Below are positions 1-8,540 of a stretch of DNA of 32,564 bases, piece after piece. Every line of letters begins with the position of its first letter. The stretch's first letter is position 1. Source of the stretch: an uncultured Paracoccaceae bacterium. Lineage in GTDB: Bacteria; Pseudomonadota; Alphaproteobacteria; Rhodobacterales; Rhodobacteraceae. Below the pieces are notes generated by a model that saw nothing but the letters and a program-made list of their open reading frames with translations, was not told where the DNA came from and did no database searches. The stretch spans positions 1 through 32,564 of the forward strand of contig CAJJAR010000014.1 of the NCBI GenBank assembly GCA_905182105.1, written 5' to 3'. A program made the translations under genes and the position numbers.

Positions 1-1
1 T

Positions 2-364
2 GGCATTATTCCCGCTACGATAGGCCCTTACGTGATTTCACGTATGGGAGAGGGCAGGGCGCGACGTGTTTTCATGTCATCGCGCATATTTGACGCAGCT
101 GAGGCTGTGGAGCTGGGATTGCTCGCACGGGCTGTGCCCGCAGCACAGTTTGCAGAAGCTGTTGAAGCCGAAGTTGTGCCATACTTGTCTTGTGCCCCTG
201 GGGCGGTTGCGGCAGCCAAGGCATTGGCGCGCAGATTGGGCCCTCGCATCGATGAGGGAACCATCGAAATCACCATAGAAGCACTCAAAACCCGTTGGGA
301 AACTGACGAAGCGGCAGAAGGTATTGGTGCGTTTTTTGACAAACGCAAAGCGTCATGGATGTGA
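2..364 (+). CDS. Enoyl-CoA hydratase/isomerase (crotonase) family protein, C-terminal part
   Basis: The 5' end lies outside the window; about 120 C-terminal residues are visible. The fragment opens with GIIPATIGPYV, a crotonase-like substrate-pocket stretch, followed by RMGEGRARR and then AAEAVELGLLARAVP, which matches the usual crotonase pattern of a helix followed by 'A.E.GLV..VV'. The C-terminus ends in FFDKRKASWM, resembling the F.EKR.P.W ending of methylglutaconyl-CoA hydratases and related enzymes. Family knowledge: these enzymes hydrate enoyl-CoA thioesters in the cytoplasm. In Roseobacter genomes a leucine-degradation cluster often precedes nuoA, so methylglutaconyl-CoA hydratase is my best guess, but substrate cannot be read from this fragment. 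Confidence 0.8.
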   Translation, partial: GIIPATIGPYVISRMGEGRARRVFMSSRIFDAAEAVELGLLARAVPAAQFAEAVEAEVVPYLSCAPGAVAAAKALARRLGPRIDEGTIEITIEALKTRWETDEAAEGIGAFFDKRKASWM

Positions 365-407
365 TTTTTGAACCGGCTGGCACGTCGTCGGGTGATGACA
401 TTTAGCT

Positions 408-418
408 GGTGAATCACC
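408..418. promoter_or_regulatory. Short odd-length palindrome GGTGA-A-TCACC upstream of nuo
   Basis: Eleven bases form a perfect dyad around a single central A, 44 bases after the crotonase stop codon. The form suits a dimeric DNA-binding protein better than an RNA hairpin, since the loop would be one base. GGTGA also occurs at 391-395, so a larger RNA hairpin pairing 391-395 with 414-418 is an alternative. No T-run follows, so it is not an intrinsic terminator. Function is unknown and chance occurrence is possible. Confidence 0.25.
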
Positions 419-549
419 GTCGTGATGGGATGATCGTTCATTGCCCAATGTGCGTCATAAGTGCTGATGCAGATTTACCGAATGGGAACTGCTGCGGCGT
501 TAGCGCTGCAAGCAGGGGTATTTGGGTGCCAAAATTGCCGTTGCGTTGG

Positions 550-578
550 TTGACCCCACCACATGTGGGGAGTACACC
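550..578 (+). promoter_or_regulatory. Candidate nuo promoter with a palindrome in the spacer
   Basis: The 278-base gap 365-642 holds no convincing gene. Within it, TTGACC (550-555) matches the -35 consensus at five of six bases, and TACACC (573-578) lies exactly 17 bases further on as a poor -10 (three of six). The spacer contains the perfect palindrome CCACATGTGG (559-568), extended outward as CCCCAC (554-559) facing GTGGGG (565-570). No T-run follows. A dyad between -35 and -10 is where a repressor or a MerR-type activator could act, and a weak -10 fits activator dependence. This is inferred from pattern only. Confidence 0.35.
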
Positions 579-642
579 CCCCATCGTTAACCTTGCGACT
601 TGATGCGCAGGCAAAAGTGTTGCGTAAGACAAAGGAGCCACC

Positions 643-1550
<908 letters not shown>

Positions 1551-1559
1551 GGACCCAAT

Positions 1560-2177
1560 ATGTCTGATAGCTTGAAAGAACTTGGCGGTTACATCGAGGC
1601 AAAGCGGCCTGATTGTGTTTTAGCTTGGGATGTTACCCGAGGTGAATTGAACGTCGATGTGGCCCCTGCGAACATTGTAGGGCTTGTTGAGTTCCTGAAG
1701 TCTGACCAGACCTGTAAATTTTCAACTCTCGTGGATATCACGGCTGTTGACTACACAGGTCGCGCCAAACGTTTTGATGTCGTTTATCACTTCCTCAGCA
1801 TGTACCAGAACCACCGCATCCGTTTGCGGGTTTCTGTACGTGAAGAACAAATGGTATCATCCATCTGCGAAATTCATCCGTCAGCCAACTGGTTTGAACG
1901 CGAAGTGTTCGACATGTTTGGCATCTTGTTCACGGGTCACCCTGACTTGCGCCGTATCCTGACTGACTATGGGTTCCGTGGATATCCATTGCGCAAAGAT
2001 TTCCCGACAACGGGCTATACCGAGGTGCGTTACGACGAAGTCGAAAAACGAGTTGTTTATGAACCCGTCAGCTTGGTCCAAGAATATCGACAGTTCGATT
2101 TCATGAGCCCATGGGAGGGTGCAGAATACATCCTACCGGGTGACGAAAAAGACGGCGCTGAGAAGGGAACTAAGTAA
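1560..2177 (+). CDS. nuoC: NADH-quinone oxidoreductase subunit C (30 kDa)
   Basis: NuoC is the 30-kDa peripheral-arm subunit that contacts NuoD. The 205-residue protein contains the family signature ERE(V/A)[16 protein letters not shown] followed by [13 protein letters not shown], at about residues 114-148. It is a stand-alone NuoC, not the NuoCD fusion of enterobacteria, which fits an alphaproteobacterium. The start ATG at 1560 follows AAGGA (1550-1554). The stop TAA (2175-2177) shares one base with the ATG of the next small gene. Confidence 0.96.
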   Translation: MSDSLKELGGYIEAKRPDCVLAWDVTRGELNVDVAPANIVGLVEFLKSDQTCKFSTLVDITAVDYTGRAKRFDVVYHFLSMYQNHRIRLRVSVREEQMVSSICEIHPSANWFEREVFDMFGILFTGHPDLRRILTDYGFRGYPLRKDFPTTGYTEVRYDEVEKRVVYEPVSLVQEYRQFDFMSPWEGAEYILPGDEKDGAEKGTK

Positions 2178-2350
2178 TGGGTAGTATTTGGTGGCTGATC
2201 ATTGGCCTTGTAACCATTATTCCTATGCTCAAGCTTTTGCCTTTCTTTGGCATCAATAAGTACTGGGCACTGGTGTCTATCTTGCCAGTTGGCACGATCG
2301 CGTTGTTGTGGTGGATGAGCATTAAGTTGCAAGAGTTGGAGAAGGGTTAA
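2177..2350 (+). CDS. 57-residue membrane protein between nuoC and nuoD
   Basis: This small gene starts with the ATG that overlaps the nuoC stop (TAATG), preceded by AGAAGGGA (2161-2168), and ends two bases before the nuoD start. The product begins [20 protein letters not shown] and contains two hydrophobic segments (about residues 4-24 and 29-47) separated by a short FGINKYW turn, then ends in the charged tail KLQELEKG. Tight coupling on both sides argues strongly that it is translated. I recognise no family. Extra reading frames of this kind are known in Paracoccus and Rhodobacter nuo clusters, but I cannot confirm that this one corresponds. A role in complex I assembly or stability is inferred from position only. 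Confidence 0.75.
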   Translation: MGSIWWLIIGLVTIIPMLKLLPFFGINKYWALVSILPVGTIALLWWMSIKLQELEKG

Positions 2351-2351
2351 A

Positions 2352-3569
2352 ATGATGGATGGCTCAAAAGATTTCGATGATGCGCTGACTGGCGAACAGA
2401 AGATCCGTAACTTTAATATCAACTTTGGTCCGCAGCACCCTGCGGCCCACGGCGTTTTGCGTCTGGTACTAGAGTTGGACGGCGAAATCGTAGAACGCTG
2501 CGACCCACACATTGGCTTGCTACACCGTGGCACAGAAAAGCTAATGGAAAGCCGCACTTATCTGCAAAACCTTCCATACTTTGACCGCCTCGACTATGTA
2601 GCTCCAATGAACCAAGAACATGCTTGGTGCTTGGCGATCGAAAAGTTGACGGGCGTTGAAGTTCCGCGTCGCGCGTCCTTAATCCGTGTGTTGTATTGCG
2701 AAATCGGCCGCGTGCTAAATCACATCCTGAATATTACAACTCAAGCGATGGACGTCGGTGCGATGACCCCATTGGCTTGGGGTTTTGAAGAGCGCGAAAA
2801 GTTAATGTGCTTTTACGAGCGCGCATCTGGTGCACGTTTGCATGCTGCATACTTCCGTCCGGGCGGTGTGCACCAAGATCTACCAGACTCATTGATCGAT
2901 GATATCGAGCAGTGGGCACATGAGTTCCCCGCTATTATTGATGATATAGGTGGTCTGTTGACTGAAAATCGTATTTTCAAACAGCGCAACGTCGATATTG
3001 GTATTGTTACGGAACAAGACATTCTTGATTATGGTTTCTCTGGTGTCATGGTTCGCGGCTCTGGCATGGCGTGGGATTTGCGTCGTGCGCAACCATACGA
3101 ATGCTACGACGAGTTTAAATTCGATATCCCTATTGGTAAAAACGGTGACTGTTATGACCGTTACCTGTGTCGCATGGAAGAAATGCGTCAGTCAGTTTCA
3201 ATTATCAAACAAGCCGTTGGCAAGTTACGTGAAGCAACAGGTGACGTTTTGGCCCGTGGTAAGTTAACACCGCCATCACGCTCAGACATGAAGACCTCAA
3301 TGGAAAGCTTAATCCACCACTTTAAGTTATACACCGAAGGTTTCCACGTTCCTGCGGGCGAGGTGTATTGCCCAGTTGAAGCGCCTAAAGGTGAATTTGG
3401 TGTGTATTTGGTTGCTGACGGTTCTAACAAACCTTATCGCAGCAAAATCCGTGCACCGGGTTTCTTGCACCTTCAAGCGATGGATCACATGAGCAAAGGC
3501 CACCAGTTGGCTGACGTTGCTGCGATCATCGGAACCATGGATGTTGTGTTTGGGGAGATCGATCGCTGA
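2352..3569 (+). CDS. nuoD: NADH-quinone oxidoreductase subunit D (49 kDa)
   Basis: NuoD forms the quinone-reduction chamber together with NuoB and is related to the large subunit of [NiFe] hydrogenases. The 405-residue product has the hallmark [19 protein letters not shown] near residues 26-45, the [12 protein letters not shown] segment, and the C-terminal end DVVFGEIDR typical of bacterial and mitochondrial 49-kDa subunits. ATG 2352 follows GGAGAAGGG (2338-2346); the second ATG codon could serve equally. Length and motifs are normal. Confidence 0.97.
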   Translation: MMDGSKDFDDALTGEQKIRNFNINFGPQHPAAHGVLRLVLELDGEIVERCDPHIGLLHRGTEKLMESRTYLQNLPYFDRLDYVAPMNQEHAWCLAIEKLTGVEVPRRASLIRVLYCEIGRVLNHILNITTQAMDVGAMTPLAWGFEEREKLMCFYERASGARLHAAYFRPGGVHQDLPDSLIDDIEQWAHEFPAIIDDIGGLLTENRIFKQRNVDIGIVTEQDILDYGFSGVMVRGSGMAWDLRRAQPYECYDEFKFDIPIGKNGDCYDRYLCRMEEMRQSVSIIKQAVGKLREATGDVLARGKLTPPSRSDMKTSMESLIHHFKLYTEGFHVPAGEVYCPVEAPKGEFGVYLVADGSNKPYRSKIRAPGFLHLQAMDHMSKGHQLADVAAIIGTMDVVFGEIDR

Positions 3570-3612
3570 TGATGTGTATCGTCTCCCTTCCATATTTCTT
3601 AAATACTCCCGT

Positions 3613-3633
3613 TTGTGGCACTTTTAGCCACAA
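3613..3633 (+). other. Intercistronic stem-loop between nuoD and nuoE
   Basis: TTGTGGC (3613-3619) pairs perfectly with GCCACAA (3627-3633) across a seven-base loop in the 85-base nuoD-nuoE gap. No U-tract follows, so it is unlikely to end transcription. In long operons such hairpins often set the 3' ends of processed mRNA pieces or tune the next cistron; here nuoE has only a weak ribosome binding site. Function is inferred. Confidence 0.45.
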
Positions 3634-3654
3634 CGCGAAACGAAAGTCGTTCTA

Positions 3655-4779
3655 ATGCTCCGCCGCTTGCACAAAGACCAACCAGACAGCTTTGCTTTTA
3701 CCCCAGCCAACCTTGCGTGGGCAGAAGCACAAATTACCAAGTATCCAGAGGGCCGTCAGGCTTCTGCGATCATTCCTTTGCTTTGGCGCGCACAGGAACA
3801 GTACGGTTGGTTGACCCGTCCAGCGATCGAATATGTTTCCGACATGTTGGGCATGGCCTACATTCGTGGACTTGAAGTGGCGTCTTTCTACTTCATGTTC
3901 CAACTCCAGCCAGTGGGTTCTGTTGCGCACATCCAGATTTGTGGCACGACGTCGTGCATGATCTGTGGTGCAGAAGACCTTATGGAAGTCTGCAAAGAGA
4001 AAATCGCGGCAAAACCGCATGAGCTGTCTGCGGATGGTAAGTTTTCATGGGAAGAAGTTGAGTGCTTGGGTTCTTGCTCAAATGCTCCAATGGCCCAAAT
4101 CGGCAAAGATTATTACGAAGATCTGACTCAAATACGTATGGGCGAGATCATTGACAAATTGGCTGCTGGCGACGTGCCGTTGCCTGGTCCACAAAATGAC
4201 CGCTATGCTGCTGAGCCTTTGAATGGTTTGACCAGTTTGACCGAGTACGACAGTGGCAAGACAAAATATAACGCTTCTGTTCAATTGGCTTCTGACATTG
4301 GTGACACTGTTAAACGTATCGATGGGACAGAGGTTCCATTACTCGCGCCGTGGCAAGTTAAGAACGGTTCTGCTGCTAAAGCAGCTGTGAAACCAGCAAC
4401 TGCTAAGAAGGCTGCGCCGAAAGCTGCAAAAGCTGAAACCGCACCAAAAGCAGCTGCCAAAATAGCTGCTGCGCCTGCTGTTGCAGAGGGTCCGGGCAGA
4501 AAACCAAAAGTTATGAAGACACCACGCAAGTCTGGTGCGGATAATCTGCAAATGATTAAGGGCGTTGGTCCAAAACTTGAAGGCCTTCTGAACGACATGG
4601 GATTCTTCCACTTTGACCAAGTGTCAGCATGGGGAGCTGATGAAGTTTCATGGGTTGATCAAAATTTAGAGGGCTTTAGAGCCCGCGTAAGTCGCGACAA
4701 CTGGGTGTCGCAAGCAACGGCTCTGGCGGCTAGTGAAAAAATAGAATTTTCGAAACGTGCGAAAAAAGACGGTACGTAA
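3655..4779 (+). CDS. nuoE: NADH-quinone oxidoreductase subunit E with Ala/Lys linker and C-terminal HhH-like domain
   Basis: Residues 1 to about 170 are a normal NuoE: thioredoxin-like [2Fe-2S] cluster N1a protein of the NADH dehydrogenase module, with ligands C96 and C101 (CGTTSC) and C137 and C141 (CLGSCSNAP). The protein runs to 374 residues, about twice the usual length. Residues 240-292 form an Ala/Lys/Pro-rich linker resembling histone H1 tails. Residues 293-362 form a compact domain with an IKGVGPKLE helix-hairpin-helix core, followed by [11 protein letters not shown] and NWVSQA. The same domain ends the next gene. NuoE extensions occur in other Rhodobacterales; their role is not known to me. 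The start at 3655 has only weak purine-rich sequence upstream (GAAACGAAAG). Confidence 0.93.
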   Translation: MLRRLHKDQPDSFAFTPANLAWAEAQITKYPEGRQASAIIPLLWRAQEQYGWLTRPAIEYVSDMLGMAYIRGLEVASFYFMFQLQPVGSVAHIQICGTTSCMICGAEDLMEVCKEKIAAKPHELSADGKFSWEEVECLGSCSNAPMAQIGKDYYEDLTQIRMGEIIDKLAAGDVPLPGPQNDRYAAEPLNGLTSLTEYDSGKTKYNASVQLASDIGDTVKRIDGTEVPLLAPWQVKNGSAAKAAVKPATAKKAAPKAAKAETAPKAAAKIAAAPAVAEGPGRKPKVMKTPRKSGADNLQMIKGVGPKLEGLLNDMGFFHFDQVSAWGADEVSWVDQNLEGFRARVSRDNWVSQATALAASEKIEFSKRAKKDGT

Positions 4780-4841
4780 AAAGACTAATTAAAAACAATA
4801 AAAATACAAAAAATAACTTCTGAATGGGAGAGGGATACGAC
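4780..4841 (+). other. A-rich leader before the NuoE-tail-like membrane protein
   Basis: The first 38 bases after the nuoE stop are almost entirely A and T, with long A stretches and few C or G. They are followed by GGGAGAGGG (4825-4833), an excellent ribosome binding site, and the ATG at 4842. Its composition differs sharply from the surrounding operon. An unstructured A-rich leader could raise translation of the next gene, or hide an internal promoter, although I see no good -35/-10 pair. Confidence 0.4.
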
Positions 4842-5660
4842 ATGGAAAATTTTACTAAGAATAAGACCTGCACAACGTGGTGCTGGATCATTGCTGCGGT
4901 TGTTGGAGCCGTTGTTGCTTTGGTACTTTGGAATGGTGCTTGGAACTTTATCCCCAGCGCATTTATAGGTCTTATTATCTTCATCATTGGAGGCGCGTTG
5001 TTGTCTTGGTTGCTGTGCAAGCCACAAGCTCAATTAACTTCGTCTACAGTTGCTGCTGCAGCAACGGGCGTAGCGGTTGCATCTTCTGCTTCAAGCGCAT
5101 CGGCATCTACCAAGTCAACAGTTTCAACTGCAAAAATAGCCACAGCGAAGAAAACACCTGCTAAGAAGGCAGCTGCAAAGACAACTAAAACGGCTGGTAA
5201 GGCAAAAGCTGCTGGTGGGGACGCCAAAACTTTAACTGCTCCGGCTGTAAAGGCCGCTCCTGCTAAGAAAGTAGCAGTAAAAGCGACAACTGCGAAAACC
5301 GCTACAGCTAAGACAACGAAGGCAAAGGCGGCGACGACAAAGGCCGCAACTGCTAAGACAGCCGCCGCAAAGTCAACAACAGCTAAGCCAAAGGTTGCAG
5401 CCGAGCCTAAAGCTGCAGCTAGCGCTAAACCAGTGACATTGACAGCGGCACGCGCTGGTGGTGCCGACGATCTGAAGCAACTTAAAGGTGTTGGTCCAGC
5501 TTTGGAAAAAACACTGAACGAGCTAGGTTTCTACCACTTCGATCAGGTTGCAACATGGAAGAAGAAGGACGTCGCATGGGTCGACAGTAACCTTCGTTTC
5601 AAAGGTCGTATCGAGCGTGATGGCTGGATCGCACAAGCTAAAATTCTTGCTAAAGGTTGA
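4842..5660 (+). CDS. Membrane-anchored Ala/Lys-rich protein with NuoE-tail-like HhH domain
   Basis: The 272-residue product has three parts. Residues 1-60 hold a short N-terminus with CTTWCW and two hydrophobic helices (about 14-31 and 36-58). Residues 65-205 are an Ala/Lys/Thr-rich, histone-H1-like low-complexity linker with many AKT and AAK units. Residues 206-272 are a domain with roughly half its residues identical to the NuoE tail, sharing KGVGP, FDQV, WVD and Q-A positions by eye. The HhH-like core suggests nucleic-acid or protein binding, but no catalytic residues are visible. I start at ATG 4842, nine bases after GGGAGAGGG, not at the upstream in-frame ATG 4824, which would swallow that site. 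Function unknown; position inside nuo implies a complex I link. Confidence 0.85.
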   Translation: MENFTKNKTCTTWCWIIAAVVGAVVALVLWNGAWNFIPSAFIGLIIFIIGGALLSWLLCKPQAQLTSSTVAAAATGVAVASSASSASASTKSTVSTAKIATAKKTPAKKAAAKTTKTAGKAKAAGGDAKTLTAPAVKAAPAKKVAVKATTAKTATAKTTKAKAATTKAATAKTAAAKSTTAKPKVAAEPKAAASAKPVTLTAARAGGADDLKQLKGVGPALEKTLNELGFYHFDQVATWKKKDVAWVDSNLRFKGRIERDGWIAQAKILAKG

Positions 5661-5693
5661 ACAACAGAGTTCTCCAGCAAGGTTAAGAAAGGT

Positions 5694-5710
5694 GGCGTTT
5701 ACTAAACGCC
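5694..5710 (+). other. Perfect 7-bp hairpin ahead of the 72-aa nuo accessory gene
   Basis: GGCGTTT (5694-5700), loop ACT, AAACGCC (5704-5710). The arm ends ten bases before the ATG at 5721, where a ribosome binding site would be expected, and no clear site is present. There is no U-tract, so termination is unlikely. It may stabilise the upstream mRNA or limit initiation on the 72-residue gene. Confidence 0.5.
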
Positions 5711-5720
5711 AATTGAACTG

Positions 5721-5939
5721 ATGCAGAGCCAAGATAAATCATCAAAGACTGGACAACGCGTATCGTTGTTTATCGCAGGACTTGGGTTATTTTGGCTCTG
5801 CATAAATTTGGCAGGCATATACTTTGGGTGGTCCAACCGGACCCGCGCATTGTTTGACCTTGTCGTGTTGGCCGGATTTGGCGCAGCACTTTGGAATGTG
5901 ATAAAACTCTGGCGTGCGCGCCAGTCAGATAGAGGCTAA
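5721..5939 (+). CDS. 72-residue two-helix membrane protein, DUF5337-like
   Basis: The product starts with a hydrophilic stretch (MQSQDKSSKTGQR), then helix one (about residues 14-36), a short SNRTR loop, helix two (about 43-62) and a basic tail RARQSDRG. The length and its place directly before nuoF match a small family I remember as DUF5337 in Rhodobacterales; this assignment is from memory. It ends six bases before the nuoF start. There is no clear ribosome binding site and a hairpin lies just upstream, so expression may be low or depend on coupling. Role unknown, probably linked to complex I by position. Confidence 0.75.
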   Translation: MQSQDKSSKTGQRVSLFIAGLGLFWLCINLAGIYFGWSNRTRALFDLVVLAGFGAALWNVIKLWRARQSDRG

Positions 5940-5945
5940 GGGCGT

Positions 5946-7241
5946 ATGCTTAAGGACCAAGACCGGATCTTCACCAACCTTTACGGGATGCACGACCGTA
6001 CACTGGCGGGCGCTCAAAAGCGTGGCCATTGGGATGGAACTGCCAAGATCATCAAAAAGGGTCGTGACTGGATTGTCGATGAGATGAAAAAGTCCGGCCT
6101 ACGTGGCCGTGGCGGTGCGGGTTTCCCGACCGGCCTAAAATGGTCCTTTATGCCTAAGGAAAGCGATGGTCGCCCATCCTACTTGGTTGTTAACGCAGAT
6201 GAGTCTGAGCCTGGCACATGTAAAGACCGTGAGATCATGCGTCATGATCCGCACACATTGATCGAGGGGTGTTTGATCGCGTCCTTCGCAATGAATGCGA
6301 ATGCTTGCTACATCTACATTCGTGGCGAATACATTCGCGAAAAAGAAGCGCTTCAGGCAGCCATCGACGAGGCATATTACGCCGGTCTGGTTGGCAAGAA
6401 CGCATGTAAGTCTGGTTGGGACTTTGACATTTATCTTCACCACGGGGCCGGTGCCTATATTTGCGGTGAAGAGACTGCATTGCTGGAAAGCTTAGAAGGC
6501 AAAAAAGGCATGCCACGTATGAAGCCACCGTTCCCAGCGGGTGCTGGTTTGTACGGTTGCCCGACAACGGTGAACAACGTTGAATCCATTGCCGTGGTTC
6601 CAACGATTTTGCGTCGTGGCCCTGAGTGGTTCTCGAGCTTTGGTCGTCCGAACAATGCAGGTACTAAATTGTTTGCGATTTCTGGTCACGTCAAAAACCC
6701 ATGTGTGGTTGAAGAAGCTATGTCTATTCCGTTTGAAGAATTGATTGAAAAGCATTGCGGTGGCATTCGTGGCGGCTGGGACAACCTGAAAGCGGTCATT
6801 CCAGGCGGATCTTCGGTTCCAATGATCCCTGGAAAAGATATGCGTGATGCAATCATGGACTTTGATTATTTGCGTGAGCAGCGGTCTGGTTTGGGTACGG
6901 CTGCGGTTATAGTCATGGACAACTCCACTGACGTGATCAAAGCAATCTGGCGTTTGTCCAAGTTCTATAAACACGAGAGCTGTGGCCAATGCACGCCTTG
7001 CCGTGAAGGTACAGGTTGGATGATGCGCGTTATGGATCGTTTGGTGACGGGCGAGGCTGAGCCAGAAGAAATCGATATGTTGCTAGACGTGACCAAACAA
7101 GTTGAGGGTCACACGATTTGTGCTCTTGGTGATGCGGCTGCATGGCCGATCCAAGGTTTGATCCGTCATTTCCGTGATGAAATCGAAGATCGTATTAAGC
7201 ACAAGCGTACTGGTCGCGTAAGTGCGGTTGCCGCTGAATAA
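5946..7241 (+). CDS. nuoF: NADH-quinone oxidoreductase subunit F (NADH/FMN-binding, cluster N3)
   Basis: NuoF oxidises NADH through FMN and passes electrons to [4Fe-4S] cluster N3 at the tip of the peripheral arm. The 431-residue protein shows the glycine-rich nucleotide site [16 protein letters not shown], the [21 protein letters not shown] segment split across the flavin site, [11 protein letters not shown], and the N3 ligands [10 protein letters not shown] plus the distal cysteine in [12 protein letters not shown]. All key residues are present and length is normal. It follows the 72-residue gene by six bases. Confidence 0.97.
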   Translation: MLKDQDRIFTNLYGMHDRTLAGAQKRGHWDGTAKIIKKGRDWIVDEMKKSGLRGRGGAGFPTGLKWSFMPKESDGRPSYLVVNADESEPGTCKDREIMRHDPHTLIEGCLIASFAMNANACYIYIRGEYIREKEALQAAIDEAYYAGLVGKNACKSGWDFDIYLHHGAGAYICGEETALLESLEGKKGMPRMKPPFPAGAGLYGCPTTVNNVESIAVVPTILRRGPEWFSSFGRPNNAGTKLFAISGHVKNPCVVEEAMSIPFEELIEKHCGGIRGGWDNLKAVIPGGSSVPMIPGKDMRDAIMDFDYLREQRSGLGTAAVIVMDNSTDVIKAIWRLSKFYKHESCGQCTPCREGTGWMMRVMDRLVTGEAEPEEIDMLLDVTKQVEGHTICALGDAAAWPIQGLIRHFRDEIEDRIKHKRTGRVSAVAAE

Positions 7242-7275
7242 CTGACCAACGGCTTAGGCCAAAGGATTGTTCGCT

Positions 7276-7683
7276 ATGGAAATTTTTGACGCATACAGCC
7301 ACGCGCTCGCTTCATTGGGCGGCTTTGCCTTGTTGATTTCGATCTTGGGTACGGTAAGTGGCCGTGGTCGGACCGCGGACAACCGTTGTGAATGTGGTCA
7401 GCCAAAACGAAATTACGATAACGCGGTTTATCGCAGCAACCGTGCGTTCATGAATGCAATCGAAAGCGCGGGTCCGTTTATTGCTGCGTTGATGGCAGCA
7501 ATGTTGACTGGTGGTTCGCCGCTTTGGGTCAATATCTTTGCAACAGTATTCTTAGTTGCGCGGATCGCGACAGCAATCGTTCATATTCGGACAACCAATC
7601 AAGGGTTGCGCAGTGCGACGTGGGCCATTGGCCTGTTTTGTATTCTTTCATTGGCTGTTGTTGGTATTTTGGGGGCGTTCTAA
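7276..7683 (+). CDS. MAPEG-family integral membrane protein
   Basis: The 135-residue product has about four hydrophobic segments and the motif RSNRAFMNAIESAGPFIAA, which resembles the RA..N..E..P signature of MAPEG proteins (membrane-associated proteins in eicosanoid and glutathione metabolism). A hydrophilic loop CECGQPKRNYDNAVYRSNRA precedes it. I start at ATG 7276 because AAAGGA (7261-7266) precedes it at correct spacing; an in-frame TTG at 7267 lies within that site. The stop overlaps the next gene (TAATG). Bacterial MAPEG homologues are mostly uncharacterised, so neither glutathione use nor a complex I role can be claimed from sequence. Confidence 0.8.
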   Translation: MEIFDAYSHALASLGGFALLISILGTVSGRGRTADNRCECGQPKRNYDNAVYRSNRAFMNAIESAGPFIAALMAAMLTGGSPLWVNIFATVFLVARIATAIVHIRTTNQGLRSATWAIGLFCILSLAVVGILGAF

Positions 7684-8003
7684 TGCGTTTGTTTACTTTG
7701 ATCTGTGTTGTTTCATTGGTGGCGTGTACGCCTAGCAAACAGGTTCCTGCGTTTGATGGTATCAAGTTCCGTGCAAAGTTGTCGAAAGTAGATAAGCAGC
7801 GTGATCAGTTTTTGGTAACTGTTTATAAAACTTCACAGTCTTTGGCAGGCGCACGTGAAGCTGGGCGCTATGAAGCGACAAAATATTGTATTAACCAATA
7901 TGGAACATCCGACATTGCCTGGATGTCTGGTCCAGATGTTGAAGATGGCGGTTTAACCATCACTAACGACGAACTTCAGTTGCGTGGGGCATGTAAATCT
8001 TGA
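7683..8003 (+). CDS. Small lipoprotein of the nuoF-nuoG cassette
   Basis: The 106-residue product begins MRLFTLICVVSLVACTPSK: a short basic start, a hydrophobic core and the lipobox LVAC with the lipidated cysteine at residue 15. The mature part contains two more cysteines (KYCIN and RGACKS), which could form a disulphide in the periplasm. The ATG shares a base with the stop of the MAPEG gene, implying coupled translation. I recognise no domain. The mature protein should be anchored to a membrane on the periplasmic side. Confidence 0.8.
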   Translation: MRLFTLICVVSLVACTPSKQVPAFDGIKFRAKLSKVDKQRDQFLVTVYKTSQSLAGAREAGRYEATKYCINQYGTSDIAWMSGPDVEDGGLTITNDELQLRGACKS

Positions 8004-8143
8004 TCTCACTGGCGACATATTGGGTGTTGGTGGTCACTTTGACGGCTTTTTATTGCATAACAAGACTATGGGTACCCATTTCTCTAACAGTTCCCGTGCA
8101 TGTTGTACGGTGCGGTTCTGAGAAAGGAACAACTCATGTTTAA
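8000..8143 (+). CDS. Possible 47-residue single-helix membrane peptide (TTG start)
   Basis: A reading frame opens at TTG 8000, whose last two bases belong to the TGA of the lipoprotein gene (TTGA overlap). It runs to TAA 8141-8143, overlapping the start of the next gene by eight bases. The product would begin MISLATYWVLVVTLTAFYCI, a strong membrane helix, followed by a mostly uncharged tail. It fills an otherwise 132-base gap and both junctions look like stop-start coupling. Against it are the TTG start, weak ribosome binding site and small size. Conservation in relatives would settle it. Confidence 0.4.
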   Translation: MISLATYWVLVVTLTAFYCITRLWVPISLTVPVHVVRCGSEKGTTHV

Positions 8144-8537
8144 GTTTGTGATTCCTGCCGTTGTCGTTGCTATGGTTGCGACTACTTCTGTAGCAAAACC
8201 AGCGTTGCGTGACGTCCCGGCCATCGATGATGCGCTGTTGGCGGTCGGTTTGGCCGATGAAATCAGAAAACAATGCCCAAAAATCTCTGCACGGTTCATC
8301 AAGGCGTTGCGCTTTGTTAGCGGGTTGCGCGATAAGGCACGCGACAAGGGTTACACCGACGCCGAAATCGACGCCTACCGTAAATCTCCTAAGGAGAAGG
8401 CACGCTTTCGCGCTAAAGGTGAAGCCTATCTGGCTGCTAACAACGTAACGGTTGGAAATATCGAAAGCTATTGTGCGCTTGGGCGTGCAGAAATTAAAAA
8501 ATCGAGCCAAATTGGCGCGTTACTCAGGGTAAATTGA
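8136..8537 (+). CDS. Small secreted protein, DUF5333-like
   Basis: The 133-residue product has a signal peptide (MFKFVIPAVVVAMVATTSVA) with likely cleavage near residue 20. The mature protein is helical and charged, with two cysteines (KQCPK and ESYCAL) that may pair in the periplasm. ATG 8136 follows GAGAAAGGA (8120-8128). It ends three bases before nuoG. I associate this sequence and location with DUF5333 of Rhodobacterales; that name is from memory. No catalytic motif is visible. Position suggests a periplasmic accessory factor of complex I, which is inference. Confidence 0.8.
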   Translation: MFKFVIPAVVVAMVATTSVAKPALRDVPAIDDALLAVGLADEIRKQCPKISARFIKALRFVSGLRDKARDKGYTDAEIDAYRKSPKEKARFRAKGEAYLAANNVTVGNIESYCALGRAEIKKSSQIGALLRVN

Positions 8538-8540
8538 TTC

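Noticed and set aside
3639-3650. Second tiny hairpin (ACGA-AAG-TCGT) before nuoE
   Set aside because: A four-bp stem with a three-base loop is too weak to support as a feature.
4380-5400. Repetitive Ala/Lys-coding DNA, first suspected as tandem repeats or a CRISPR-like array
   Set aside because: There are no equal-length repeats with unique spacers; the pattern comes from low-complexity protein linkers made of GCT, GCA and AAG-type codons.
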